Positions 52,178 through 62,662 of a DNA stretch of 64,000 bases are shown piece by piece. Positions within the stretch are counted from its first letter, which is position 1; every line of letters starts with the position of its first letter. The position numbers and the translations under genes are program-made. The DNA comes from Gnetum montanum (Eukaryota > Streptophyta > Gnetopsida > Gnetales > Gnetaceae). Under the pieces are notes generated by a model. The model was given only the letters and a program-made list of their open reading frames with translations. It did no database searches and was not told the origin of the DNA. Location of the stretch: positions 106,699 to 170,698 of the forward strand of contig MNCI01006163.1 in NCBI GenBank assembly GCA_015680685.1, in the 5' to 3' direction.

Positions 52178-52889
52178 CCTGCAACGCGACCTAATTCCGC
52201 TCTTCGGAAATTCAAACTCGAAAATGCTTATTTCGTTGATGCTTTAGTTCGCGCTGTGACTGGTAACTAGTTCAGTACAAAGAGCTTCATCCTTGCTGTG
52301 TGACATTTCTTCATTGTTGCCGCCTTCGTACAATTTTTGGCATTTTGCCGCGCTTCTTCTTGTGCACGCCAAATGCGGGAGAAATGTTGAACGCTGATGA
52401 CGGATGCATTTTGGAAATTCAGTGCTGTGGCGGGCCTGGACCACGACTTTTGAACTTCTCTGAGAAGAACCATGTCTTGCTTGGCGGTGAATTTCTTTGT
52501 GCAGATGCTGAATATTTAAGCTACGGTAGATTTCTTCCCCCTTTTTATCTCCTGCTCCTTACGTCCGACTAATTCGGTGAATTTGGATGGTAGCTTCAAA
52601 CGTAAACTAAAACGTTTTTTGGTCCTCGTCCACTCAAATAATCTATCATGTAAAATACATAAGTGGCAATCAATCTTAAGATTATCGGTGAGCATGATAC
52701 TCTCGAATATTGAAAAAAGATTATATATTCAAGTTTTTGCAATACTTTTTTCTCTTGGGTATAATTTGAATATTATACGTAACTATATTTTTTATAAAAT
52801 TAACAAGAAACTTGATAAATAGAAAGACAAAAGGGTCACTTTTGCTAATAAAGTTTTAATTGCTAACAAATCTTGTTATGAGAAATTAT
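52178..52889 (-). promoter_or_regulatory. TBCD 5' flank and likely promoter region
   Basis: Unique sequence upstream of the TBCD ATG; the first 300 bases are less AT-rich than the rest. Short open frames on both strands here lack domains and are probably chance. No convincing TATA box at a normal distance was seen, so a TATA-less promoter is possible. Confidence 0.35.
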
Positions 52890-53022
52890 CAAAGTCCTAA
52901 AAGAGCCATGGATGAGCAAAAGCATAATCTCTTTCCAGCAATTCCACCCAAGCTCAAACCTCAATCTTATGACTTGAGAAACAAGCACCTTACCATCACT
53001 CCAAGTGGTGGTCCCTAAATAT
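52890..53022 (-). mobile_element. tRNA-derived SINE, family S4
   Basis: The minus strand reads CCACTTGGAGTGATGGTAAG, GTGCTTGTTTCTCAAGTC, TTGAGGTTTGAGCTTGG (B box), then TTTTGCTCATCCATGGCTC. The clearest S4 head, about 0.7 kb upstream of TBCD. Confidence 0.7.
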
Positions 53023-53405
53023 TTGTACTACAAGCAAAAAAACAAAGGACTCTACTTCATTGATTATTACAAGGAGGTTGATTCTCTTTCAACAAAATGG
53101 ATTGCAAAATGCATTCATGGTAATGATGCTTGCTCCTTTTTAGAAATAAACTTGTACAAGAAAAATCCAAAATTGATAACAATAGTCTTCTAATACATTT
53201 TGTCAACATTTTCTTTTTCCCTAAACATATTCATAATTTTCTAGTGCTTAGTAAACATATTTGGAATACACAACCCATGTTTAGTAAGTATTAGAACCAC
53301 AATTGTATTCTAAGCAAACTAGTCCATGATGGCTTCTTTTCAATGAAGCAACATCAATTATTCATTCATCCACATTTTCACGTTTATGAATTTATCATCC
53401 ATGGA

Positions 53406-53485
53406 TTACATAGAAAGAGGCTTCTACCCTCCATGATTTGACTAGGATAAATTACATAGAAAGAGGCTTCTACTCTCTATGATCT
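53406..53485. repeat. Short tandem duplication
   Basis: TTACATAGAAAGAGGCTTCT occurs at about 53406 and 53452, followed both times by a CTCNATGATNT sequence. Unit about 46 bp. Confidence 0.9.
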
Positions 53486-53599
53486 AAATAGAATAAGAAG
53501 AAAATTTTTTGAAAACTAATTTATAAATTTGATAATTTATTTAAAGTCAAAATTAGTTTGCATTAAGCTTTTCTAGATATTTTTTATATAGATGGTAGA

Positions 53600-54063
53600 T
53601 GATGAGTGGCGAGGTACCCCTACACTCAACCATATGATTACAAGCGTAACACGCGTGATCCGGTTGAACTCCGCAGACTAAGTGCCTACACGCCTCATGG
53701 AACACTTAAGGTTAATTATTCACTATCTTCCCAGACTTACTTGTATTTGTCACGGTGTATGGTTAAGTAAGTTTAAGGTATATGATTTTTATGTCTTTTC
53801 GATTTTATCTCCTATGCTCATAAGGTGAAGGGTGAAGAGACTAATTACTAACCTTATCTAACTAACTAAGTCTGAATTAACCTAGCATCAGCATTCGTTC
53901 CCACTTACCGTTCACACCCTAAACCAATGCAACCGTGGTTACCAAACGCTAGTCGTTGCTAGGATCACCACGCATAACGCATGTGCTCGAAGCAATCGTA
54001 CTGAGGCACTTAACTAGGAGAGAAGGGTTGAGAGAGATTTAATTTCTAATAAAGCATGTAAAT
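53600..54063 (-). repeat. 3' LTR of element B, distal part
   Basis: The plus strand starts TGATGAGTGGCGAGGTACCC, the family LTR terminus. It is broken at 54063 by element A, and the other part resumes at 60167. The LTR end lies about 1.4 kb upstream of the TBCD start and reads toward the gene. Confidence 0.9.
54059..54063. repeat. Target-site duplication of element A, left
   Basis: TAAAT, repeated exactly at 60167-60171. Confidence 0.95.
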
Positions 54064-54149
54064 TGATGAGACGCGATATCGCATGGGTCGCGATATCGTG
54101 TCGTCCCCTGCGATATCGCGTACACGATATCGTGGTCCGTCGCCAAATC

Positions 54150-54157
54150 TATAAATA
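54150..54157 (+). promoter_or_regulatory. TATA box of element A 5' LTR
   Basis: TATAAATA, followed by AGAGGCAG, in the same place in every LTR of this group in the window. Confidence 0.7.
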
Positions 54158-54322
54158 AGAGGCAGCACTCCCCTCATTTCTCATCCTGGTCTAGAAGTAG
54201 GGAAACTCTGGCAGTTTGATCACTCCAGAGATAGATTATTTTCCATGTGCCCGCAGTAGGAGTCCTAGAGCGAACGGATCTTTATTCGAGCAGCTTTGTA
54301 CCTGAACGCAAGTTATGTACGG

Positions 54323-54328
54323 CAATAA
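54323..54328 (+). promoter_or_regulatory. Polyadenylation signal candidate in LTR
   Basis: AATAAA within GGCAATAAAGACGAAC, about 170 bases after the TATA box. Conserved in both LTRs of A and similar in B (TTTATT on the plus strand near 60252). It would define the end of the R region. Confidence 0.55.
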
Positions 54329-55074
54329 AGACGAACTTAATTGGATAAACCTTGCAGTGCATGGAATAGGATTTTATTTAATTGCTATTTATTGCTTTCC
54401 TAGAATGCGGTACGAGTACGACTTGATTACGAGCATCTAAGGATGTGTACGGTTAGTCAAGGAATCGGCTGCTCATCGCATGCGGTATGAATACGACTTG
54501 ATTATGAGCATCTCATGTGACTACTTGGTAACCTAGTGGCGTATCCAGGTTCTACGCTTGGTAATCCCAGTGGTAGTCGTGCACGGCAGATGTGTATGGT
54601 TAATTAAGGAATCGGCTGCCCATCGCACGTAGGCTAGATAGATTCTCTCAACCCTTTCCTCCTAGTTAAGTGCCTCAGTACAACCACTTCAAGCACGTGC
54701 GTTACGTGTGGTGATCCCAGTAACGATTAGCGTTTGGTAGCCACAGTTGCATAGTTCAGGGTGTGTACGGTAAGTGGGAACAGATGCTGATGCTAGTTAA
54801 TTTAGACTTAGGTCCTTAGTTAGAGTTAGTTAGCTTTCTCAACCCTTCACTCTTAGCATAGGAGAAAAACCATAAAAGACCATAAAAATCATATGCCTCG
54901 GACTTACTTAACCATGCACCGTGACAACAACAAGTAAGTTTGGGAAGACAACAAATGATTAACCCTAAGTGTTCCATGGGGCGTTTAGGCATTTAGTCTG
55001 CAGAGTTCGATCGGATCGCGCGTGCTACACTTGTTTCGTATGGTTGAGTGTAGGGGTACCTCGCCACTCATCAT

Positions 55075-55092
55075 TGGCGTTGTTGTCGGGGA
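55075..55092 (+). other. Primer-binding site of element A
   Basis: TGGCGTTGTTGTCGGGGA, one base after the 5' LTR. It matches the tRNA-Asp-type primer site with two or three C-to-T changes. Confidence 0.8.
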
Positions 55093-55213
55093 CTAAGTGT
55101 TTGTATGCCAAATAGAACACAAGGGATATCACTCACATCGTTGTGAGCCTTAACGAACCTTCGGGTTAATCAAGATAAAAATTATATAACGGGAAATTAG
55201 CACACCAATAACA

Positions 55214-56105
55214 ATGCCTTCTTCTCATAAGAGCAACTCACCACCTAAGGACCACACACGAGATAGTTGGCAACATAAAACACATAACCAAAATCAGCCA
55301 AGTCCTAAACAATATAAGATGACATATACTCATCCCAATGAGTATATTCCAGACTTTACTTTTATTCTCCATCAAGATGAATAGCTACGATGGAGGGATT
55401 TGCAAGGTAACATCGTGTTACCCCCAAACCGATCAGTCCCTAACATGCTTTTCCGTGCCTTGACACAGATTGGCATGCAAGAACTATTTGCTGAATACAT
55501 TGCGAAAGATTTTGATATGAGGGATTATTATCCCACAGATGCCCAACGTATGAGGGACTTAAGGCAGGAGAGTCAACATGCTTTTCTAAAGGGCAAAGCC
55601 CTGCACGTCCTTAGCGAAATAGGAGATGAGGAACCCCTTATCACGGGTTCTTTAACAAATGATGTTCCCTCTCCTAACGATGGTGAGGAGGAAGGGTATC
55701 AAAACCTATGATCAACAATACATATCCCTGGTTCTGATGCCCGTGAACACCAGCTGTTCATAGAACAAACAACCACTCATGCTAAGGTCAGGCACTTAGA
55801 TCGTCACCACGATCGGGGCCATAGCAGCTGAAGAGAAGGCAAGAAACATCGTCATGGCGATGGTTCCCTTGCTTCTTCCCCTTCTTCACATCATTCACCC
55901 TCTCCTTCCACATCTGGGCGCAACCACCATGAACACAAAGGTAAGGATAAAGGTAAAAAGGATGAAAGACCTCGATGGGAAAGTCGAGAAAGAGGACAAG
56001 GGCAAGGACATAGGGAGAGTAGGGAACAACGCAGACATCACAGGCATCATGAAAGAGATGATCATGAAGAGCCCCTACTCACAACCTGAAGTATGCTTGA
56101 CATAA
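55214..56105 (+). pseudogene. Element A gag N-terminal remnant
   Basis: ATG 55214 starts PSSHKSNSPPKDHTRDSW, as in element C. A stop at 55381 is followed, in a shifted frame, by QGNIVLPPNRSVPNMLFRAL to about 55711. An Arg/Lys/Asp/His-rich linker leads to a MLDIMEAV-like sequence near 56095 (read in another frame). In element C that sequence precedes the capsid domain, but here the text jumps at about 56113 straight to the region before protease, so the capsid and nucleocapsid are deleted. Confidence 0.65.
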
Positions 56106-56139
56106 TGGAGGCAGTAACTCCTCAACTGTAGCAACATCA

Positions 56140-56932
56140 TGCTGCGAGAGCTATAAATATTCAACCTGCTGCTAGTTCTGACAACTGTAAAAAGAGAAGA
56201 CCTTTCTTTAGAACCAAAAGCCCAGATAAACTCTCGCAACAACAAGAGGTTGGGCCCATGTACACTCCTCCACCATCTAACACTTCGGAGCACCCTTCCG
56301 TCCAAAATCAGAGCTTAACGCATACAGTTGTGTTAACGCATACCGTAACCGACTGGATCAAGGTAGGTCACCTTCCCAGGAAACTAACTAACCCTGGGAG
56401 TCCCTTAATCTATTTACAGATCACCGAAAATAAACCACATAGGGCTCTTCTTGACTCAGGTTTCAGAGTCAACTTAATTTCATGAGAGATGTATCACGCC
56501 TGGAACCTACCCCAACTTAAGAAGAGCAACATTCAACTAGATTTGGCAGACCAGTCCATCACCATTCCCTTGGGATTGGTGGAGGATGTTATTACCACTA
56601 TGTGTGGTTGGTCTTACCCAACTGATTTCCTGATGATTGAAGTTAAGAACAACGAAGGGGACTTCCCAATTATAATGAGAAGGGCATGGCTAAGTACAGT
56701 AGATGCATGCCTTAGGATCAGCGATCTTTCCTTGGAAATCTCTAAGATAAACATATGTGGAAAGATCGAGAAGAGGAAAGTTCCATGCATCACATACAGT
56801 GATTCATCGAGTGATGACATGGAGGAAATGTCTCCATGTAACAGGTGTGCTCTTGAAACTTTACAACAAAGATGCTTGTATGTAGCAACCACACAAGAAT
56901 TAGTAGACACCCCGTGGTTGACAACTACTTGA
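56140..56932 (+). pseudogene. Element A protease region
   Basis: INIQPAA is followed by KKRRPFFRTKS and HTVTDWIKVGHLPRKL. The retropepsin-like active-site sequence ALLDSGFRVNLIS follows at about 56445-56484. A TGA then interrupts the frame; element B has a Gln codon here. Reading resumes YHAWNLPQLKKSNIQLDLAD...FPIIMRRAWLSTVDACL. In B the active site reads DSGSGVNL, so A has lost a Gly. Retropepsins cleave Gag; this copy is inactive. Confidence 0.7.
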
Positions 56933-57164
56933 AGGAGTAGAAAAATATGCATGGAACAAACTAAGGAAACCCATGTCAACAACGAAGGCATAGACACATT
57001 GGAATATGAGCGTCGCCAACTTCCATTCCTTAATCTAAGAGCATCAATTGGGAGAAGTTGGGCACTTTTACGAAACTCAAACAGACGCTCATTATTTCGG
57101 ATCTCTCCCTTACAACTCAGTCATGGGGGAGATGGCCACCTATGCTGATCATATGGGGCCCTCA

Positions 57165-57350
57165 GTTCTTTTTACGTTTTTTTTACACGTTTTTGTTTTA
57201 CAACGTTTTTGTTTTACATATTTTTGTTTTACAAATTTCTTTAACTTTTCTAATTTTTATTTTACAACGTTATTTAACTTTTCTAAGTTTTTGTTTTACA
57301 AATTTCTTTAACTTTTCTAATTTTTGTTTTACAACGTCGTTATACTTTTC
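57165..57350 (+). repeat. T-rich tandem array in element A
   Basis: Irregular repeats of TTTTTGTTTTACAACG and AACTTTTCTAA types, unit about 12-30 bp. The same array, in reverse, lies at 62235-62412 in element B. Open frames through it (Phe-rich) are by-products. Confidence 0.85.
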
Positions 57351-57399
57351 CATTTTTTATGTGCGTGTGTGTGATCCACCCTGTAAGTTTGTCCCATAA

Positions 57400-59090
57400 T
57401 AAGTGTTCAGAATGATGGTATGAACTATTTTCATATTGATTGCTAATGTTTGGTTTTTACCTTTAAGTCATAATGTTGATACTAAGGTATGTTTCCTTTG
57501 ATATGGTAGGCAATGAGATCACTTCATCTATCCATCCACTAATTTCTATGGTTTCTCTAGGCTTGGAAATGTACAGTCCCCTTCTTAATAAGAACTTAAA
57601 CGAATCGGTGACTGGGCATTTCTCAAACTAAGAAAGGACTCAAGGATTGCAAAGGGTGTGACTTCAAGGGAACTTGATGATTTTGTGTTGGTCGTTCTCT
57701 TGGGTGCTTGGATGTTTTCTTTTTGAGTTTTCTTATCGTTCCGATGTTACCCCATTTATCGGAAGTTGAGACAATAAAAATAAGAAATCTTTGCATGGTG
57801 TGGTTCTCACGCATGAAAACACAAAACACAAAAAAAAAGAAAAAAAGTGAGAATTCAAAGCACACCCCTTAGACGAATAAACTTGGGCTACAAGCACTAG
57901 TTATGGAACCAAAAGTGTTCCCTCTAACTAAGGCCCTTCTCGCTTCCCATTCTCTCGTTTGTTTCATCGGAATGGTGGTGGCTCTTGGGAGATGCATCAT
58001 TGTTATCCAAGGGGATGGTTTAGCCAAATGCATTGATACGAAGTCATTGGAAGTGGTTGGTTTGAGGCCAGAGTTGGAATGAGAACTGCCAAGTCACATT
58101 AATCATGAACTACACAAGGGGCTGTACACCACCTTGTTCTTGGGATTCCATTCCATTCTCTCCTCTCCATCCTTCTCTCCATTGTTCACCTGATTGCCAG
58201 TTGTATCATTAGTGTATATATTTTGGTTGATGCATTGTTTTCTTCTTTGTAAACGCCTGTGGTTAAGACTTTAACTCTTGTTCCAAATGACATTCCGAAA
58301 GCCTACGAACTCTTTGAATGTGGGTTTGTCAGGGCACTAAGGGCATGAGCCTGCTTTGGGGAGGACCCACTGACATTCATATTTGGCGCATTAGTTAACT
58401 TCTTTCCCTTAACATTTTGCAATTAATTTAATTTTGTTCATTACCAGTTTGACATCCATTTCACTGATGTTTTCAGTTGTCCCTTTTTATCTCCCTTTCT
58501 TACTCCTTTTCCTTCTCCATTCTAACGCTACCGGAGGTTCACGATTAGTCATGGGGCTACGAGGCCTGATTTTTTCGATTTTCTCCTAGTCCTGAAATTT
58601 TTGATTTTCTTCCTAACCCCTACACCTTCGGTAGTCATCAGTAACATATTCCCAGATCCATATCAGCCATACCACAACCTAGCCAATGGGCTTACACCGC
58701 AGCAAGGTATCAACTACATTGAGATTCATTTACCCTTGCTAATTAAGATTGTGTTGTGTGTGCAGATGGCGACCATGCAATAACGGATTGGATCTGGAGT
58801 AAACACTTAGAATGGAGCAACGCTGAAGCAGCTATGCAAGGAGCAAGATCGATGACGCGCTTATGGATGGACAACGAAGGCACAATCTGGGTGTTGGTAG
58901 CAGCAACACTTCTTTCTCTTTCTCTTTCTCAGCTGCCAACAAAGGCCTGATGTCATTGTAATAAGGTGTTCACCCTTGTTGTCATGAACACCAGTTTTGT
59001 CAAGTCTTGTAATAATGATCCATTCACATGTCATCCCATTAGTTCCATTCCCCTCAATAATTTCATACCTTCTCGATATTATTGTAAGGA
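57400..59090 (+). other. Element A non-coding 3' region
   Basis: No domain and no long frame. It matches 60500-62180 of element B in reverse by eye, so it belongs to the family. The GGGCACTAAGGG...GGGGAGGA block lies at 58332-58370, and a TTTCTC repeat at 58910-58930. Confidence 0.7.
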
Positions 59091-59125
59091 ACTCGAGGAC
59101 GAGTTTTCATTTAGTCATGGGGGTA
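59085..59125 (+). promoter_or_regulatory. 3' hairpin motif and purine tract of element A
   Basis: AACTCGAGGACGAGTT (six-base inverted repeat AACTCG/CGAGTT around AGGA), then CATGGGGGTA directly before the 3' LTR. The G-rich run is the likely polypurine tract for plus-strand synthesis. The same layout precedes the LTRs of B (60470-60505) and D (6903-6940). Confidence 0.6.
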
Positions 59126-60166
59126 TGATGAGATGTGATATCACATGGACCGCAATATCGCATACGTGATATCGCAACCGTCGCGATATCGCGTCGTCCC
59201 TTGCGATATTGCGTACGTGATATTGCGATCCGCTGCCAAATCTATAAATAAGAGGCGGCAGTCCCCTCATTTCTCATCCTGGTCTAGAAGTAGGAAAACT
59301 CTAGCGGTTTGATCACTCCATAGATAGATTATTTTCTATGTGCCCGCAGTAGGAGTCTTAGAGTGAATGGATCTTTATTCGAGCAGTTTTGTACCTGAAC
59401 GCAAGTTGTGTATGGCAATAAAGACGAACTTGATTGGATAAACCTTGCAATGCATGGAATAGGATTTTATTTAATTGTTATTTATTACTTTCATAGAATG
59501 CGGTACGAGTACAACTTGATTACAAGCATCTAAGGATGTGTACGGTTAGTCAAGGAATTGGCTACTCGTCGCATGCGGTATGAGTACGACTTGATTACAA
59601 GCATCTCGTGTGACTACTTGGTAACCTAGTGGTGTATCTAGGATCTATGCTTGGTAATCCCAGTGGTAGTCATGCACGGCAGATGTGTATCGTTAGTCAA
59701 GGAATCGGCTGCTCATCGCACGTAGGCTAGATAGATTCTCTCAATCCTTTCCTCCTAGTTAAGTGCCTCAGTATGACCACTTTGAGCATGTGCATTACGT
59801 GTGGTGATCCCAGTAACGATTAGCGTTTGGTAGCCACAGTTGCATAGTTCAAGGTGTGTACAGTAAGTGGGAACGGATGCTAATGCTAGTTAATTTAGAC
59901 TTAGGTCCTTAGTTAGAGTTAGTTAGCTTTCTCAACCCTTCGCTCTTAGCATAGGAGAAAAACCATAAAAGACCATAAAAATCATATACCTCGAACTTAC
60001 TTAACCATACACCGTCACAACAACAAGTAAGTCTGGGAAGACAGCAAATGATTAACCCTAAGTGTTCCATGGGGCGTTTAGGCATTTAGTCTGCGGAGTT
60101 CGACCGGATTGCGCGTGCTACGCTTGTTTCGTATGGTTGAGTGTAGGGGTACCTCGCCACTCATCA
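59126..60166 (+). repeat. 3' LTR of element A
   Basis: 1,041 bp, 31 bp longer than the 5' LTR. The extra length lies in the palindromic array (59126-59235), which has an additional CGATATCG-type unit. TATA box at 59243, AATAAA at 59416. Confidence 0.93.
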
Positions 60167-60465
60167 TAAATGATAAACAGTAAATAACAATAAATAAAAG
60201 TCCTATTTAACCTATTCCATGCACTGCAAGGTTTATCCAAGAAGTTCGTCTTTATTTTAGTACACAAACATGTGTTCAGGTACAATATTTGCTCGAATAA
60301 AGATCTGTTCACTCTAGAGCTCCTACTGCGGGCACATGGAAAATATTCTATCTCTGGAGAGGTAAAACTGCCAGAGTTTTGCTAAGGGTCTAGATCTAGA
60401 TGAGAAACAAGGAAGAGCTGCCTCTTATTTATAGATATGACAGCACATCGCGATATCGCATATCA
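60167..60465 (-). repeat. 3' LTR of element B, proximal part
   Basis: Begins with the TAAAT target duplication of A (60167-60171). Read on the minus strand, the LTR starts TGATATGCGATATCGCGATG at 60465, has a TATA box (60433-60426), and stops at the A insertion. Its promoter is thus cut off from the LTR end near TBCD by 6.1 kb. Confidence 0.88.
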
Positions 60466-60469
60466 TACC

Positions 60470-62180
60470 CCCATGACTGAATGAAAACTCGTCCTCGAGT
60501 TCCTTACAAAATATTGGGAAGGTATGGGATTATTGACTAAATGGAACTAATGGGATGACATGTGAACGGATCATCATTATAAGACAACAAAACTAGTGTT
60601 CATGACAACAGGAGTGAACACCTTATTACATTGACATCAGGCCTTATTTGGTAGCTTGAGAAAGAGAGAGAAAGAGAAGTTTTGCTGCTGCCAATGCCAA
60701 GATTATGCCTTTTGTTGTCCATCCGTAAGCGCGCCATCGATCTTGCTCCTTACATAGCTACTTTTAGCACTGCTCCATTCCATATGTTCCTTCCAGATCC
60801 AATCCGTTGTTGCATGATTGCCATCTGCACACACAACACAATCTTTATATTAGCAAGGGTAAATGAATTTCAATGCAGTTGATACCTTGCTTCAGTGAAA
60901 GGTCCATTGGTTGAGTTGTGGTATGGCTGATACGAGTCTAAAGATATAATATTGATGACTACCGAAGGTGCAAGGGTTAGGAGAAAATCGAAAAAATTGG
61001 ACCCCGTACCCCCATGACTAATAGCAAACCTCCGGTAGTGATAGAATGGAGAAACAAAAAGAACACGAAAGAGGGAGAAAAAGGGACAACTAAAACATCG
61101 ATGACATGGATGTCAAGATGGAAATGAACGAAATAAAATGGATTACAAAAATGTTAGGGGAAAGAATTTAACTGGTGCACCAAATAGGAATGTTAGTGGG
61201 TCCTCCCCAAAGTAGGCTCATGCCCTTAATGCCCCAACAAACCCACATTCAAAGAGTCCATAGGCTCTGGGAATGTCATTTGGAACAAGAGTTAAAGTCT
61301 TAACCACAAGAATTTACCAAAAAAAAGAAACAACGCATCAACCAAAATATACACTAATGATACAACCGACAATGAGGTGAACAATGGAGAGAAGGATGAA
61401 GAGAAGAGAATGGAATGGAATCTCAAGAACAAGGTGGTGTACAGCCCTTTGTGTGTTGCATGGTTAATGTGACTTAGTAGATCTCATTTCAACTCTGGCC
61501 TCAAACCAATCACATCCAGTGACTTCGCATTAATGCACTCGACCGATCCATCCTCTTGAATAACAAGAATGCCTTCACCCAAGAGCCACCACCATTCTGA
61601 CGAAACAAGGAAGAGAGAATGGGAAGCAAGAAGGGCCTTAGTTAGAGGGAACATTTTTATTTTAGTTTCATAACCAGTGCTTGTAGCCCAAATAATTATT
61701 TCATCTAAGGGTTGTGCTTTGAATTCTCACTTTTCTTTTCTTTTTTTTCTTTTTTCTTTTATTTTATGTGTTTATGCGTGAGAACCACACCATGCAAAGA
61801 CTTTGTTATTTGTATTTGCTCAGCTTCCTGATAATTGGGTAACGTCGAAATGGTAAGAAAACTCAAGAAGAAAACATACAAGCACCCAAGAGAACGGCCA
61901 ACACAAATGCATCAAGTTCCCTTGAAGTCACACCCTTTTCAATCCTTGAGTCCTTCCTTAGTTTGAGAAGTGCCCAGTCACCGATTCGTTAGAGTTCTTA
62001 TTTAGAAAGGAACTATACATTTCCAAGCCAAGAGAGACCATAGAAAAATTGCGGATGAATGGATGAAGTGGACTCATTACCTGCTATATCAAAAGAACCA
62101 TACCTTAGTATCAACATCATGATTTAAAGGTAAAAACCAAACATTAGCAATCAATATGAAAAATAGCTCATACCATCATT
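60470..62180 (-). other. Element B non-coding 3' region
   Basis: Matches 57400-59090 of element A in reverse. Contains AACTCGAGGACGAGTT near 60490, the GGGGAGGACCCAC block at 61196-61235, and no coding domain. Confidence 0.65.
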
Positions 62181-62234
62181 AAGAACACTTATTGGGTGAC
62201 AAACTTACAAGGTGGAGAACACGCGCTCACACAC

Positions 62235-62412
62235 ACAAAAAATGAAAAAGTATAATGATATTGAAAAACAAAAACAAGAAAATTTAAAAGAAATTTGTAA
62301 AACAAAAATGAGTAAGACAAAAACGTGTAAAACAAAAACATGGAAAACAAAAACGTGTAAAACAAAAATGTGGAAAACAAAAAGGTGTAAAACAAAAATG
62401 TGTAAAATAAAA
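62235..62412 (-). repeat. A-rich tandem array in element B
   Basis: Units such as GTAAAACAAAAACGTG and GGAAAACAAAAACGT, alternating, about 14-15 bp. More regular than the element A array, suggesting independent expansion. Confidence 0.9.
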
Positions 62413-62662
62413 ATTAAAAAGAACTGAGGGCCCTAAATGATTAGCATAGGTGGCCATCTCCCCCATGATTGAATTACAAGGGAGAGATCCGAAATAATGA
62501 GTGTTTGTTTGAATTTCATAGAAGTGCCCAACTTCTCCCAATTGATGTTCTTAGATTAAGGGGTGGAAGTCGACGACACTCATATTCCAATGTATATATG
62601 CTTTCGTTGTTGGCATGAGTTGTTCCCCCAGTTCGTTCCATGCATGTTGGTCGGTTGCTCTT

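Larger units (their letters stand above)
54064..55073 (+). repeat. 5' LTR of element A
   Basis: 1,010 bp, TGATGAG...CACTCATCA. It has a palindromic CGATATCG array at 54074-54133, a TATA box at 54150, and AATAAA at 54323. An internal duplication of GCGGTACGAGTACGACTTGA-type sequence follows (about 54407 and 54481). Confidence 0.93.
54064..60166 (+). mobile_element. Non-autonomous LTR retrotransposon, element A (complete)
   Basis: A 6,103-bp element with both LTRs, a tRNA-Asp-type primer site, a Gag N-terminal remnant, a protease region, a long non-coding 3' part and perfect 5-bp target duplications. It inserted in the opposite orientation into the LTR of its relative B. It lacks reverse transcriptase, RNase H and integrase, so it must have moved with enzymes supplied by another element. 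The two LTRs differ by many C/T and G/A changes, so the insertion is not recent. Confidence 0.92.

Noticed and set aside
52244-52572. Short frames upstream of TBCD on both strands
   Set aside because: No domain and no supported splice link to TBCD; probably chance frames in the promoter or 5' UTR.
57048-57399. Phe-rich frames (and the reverse at 62189-62541)
   Set aside because: Created by a T-rich or A-rich tandem array inside elements A and B, not a protein.
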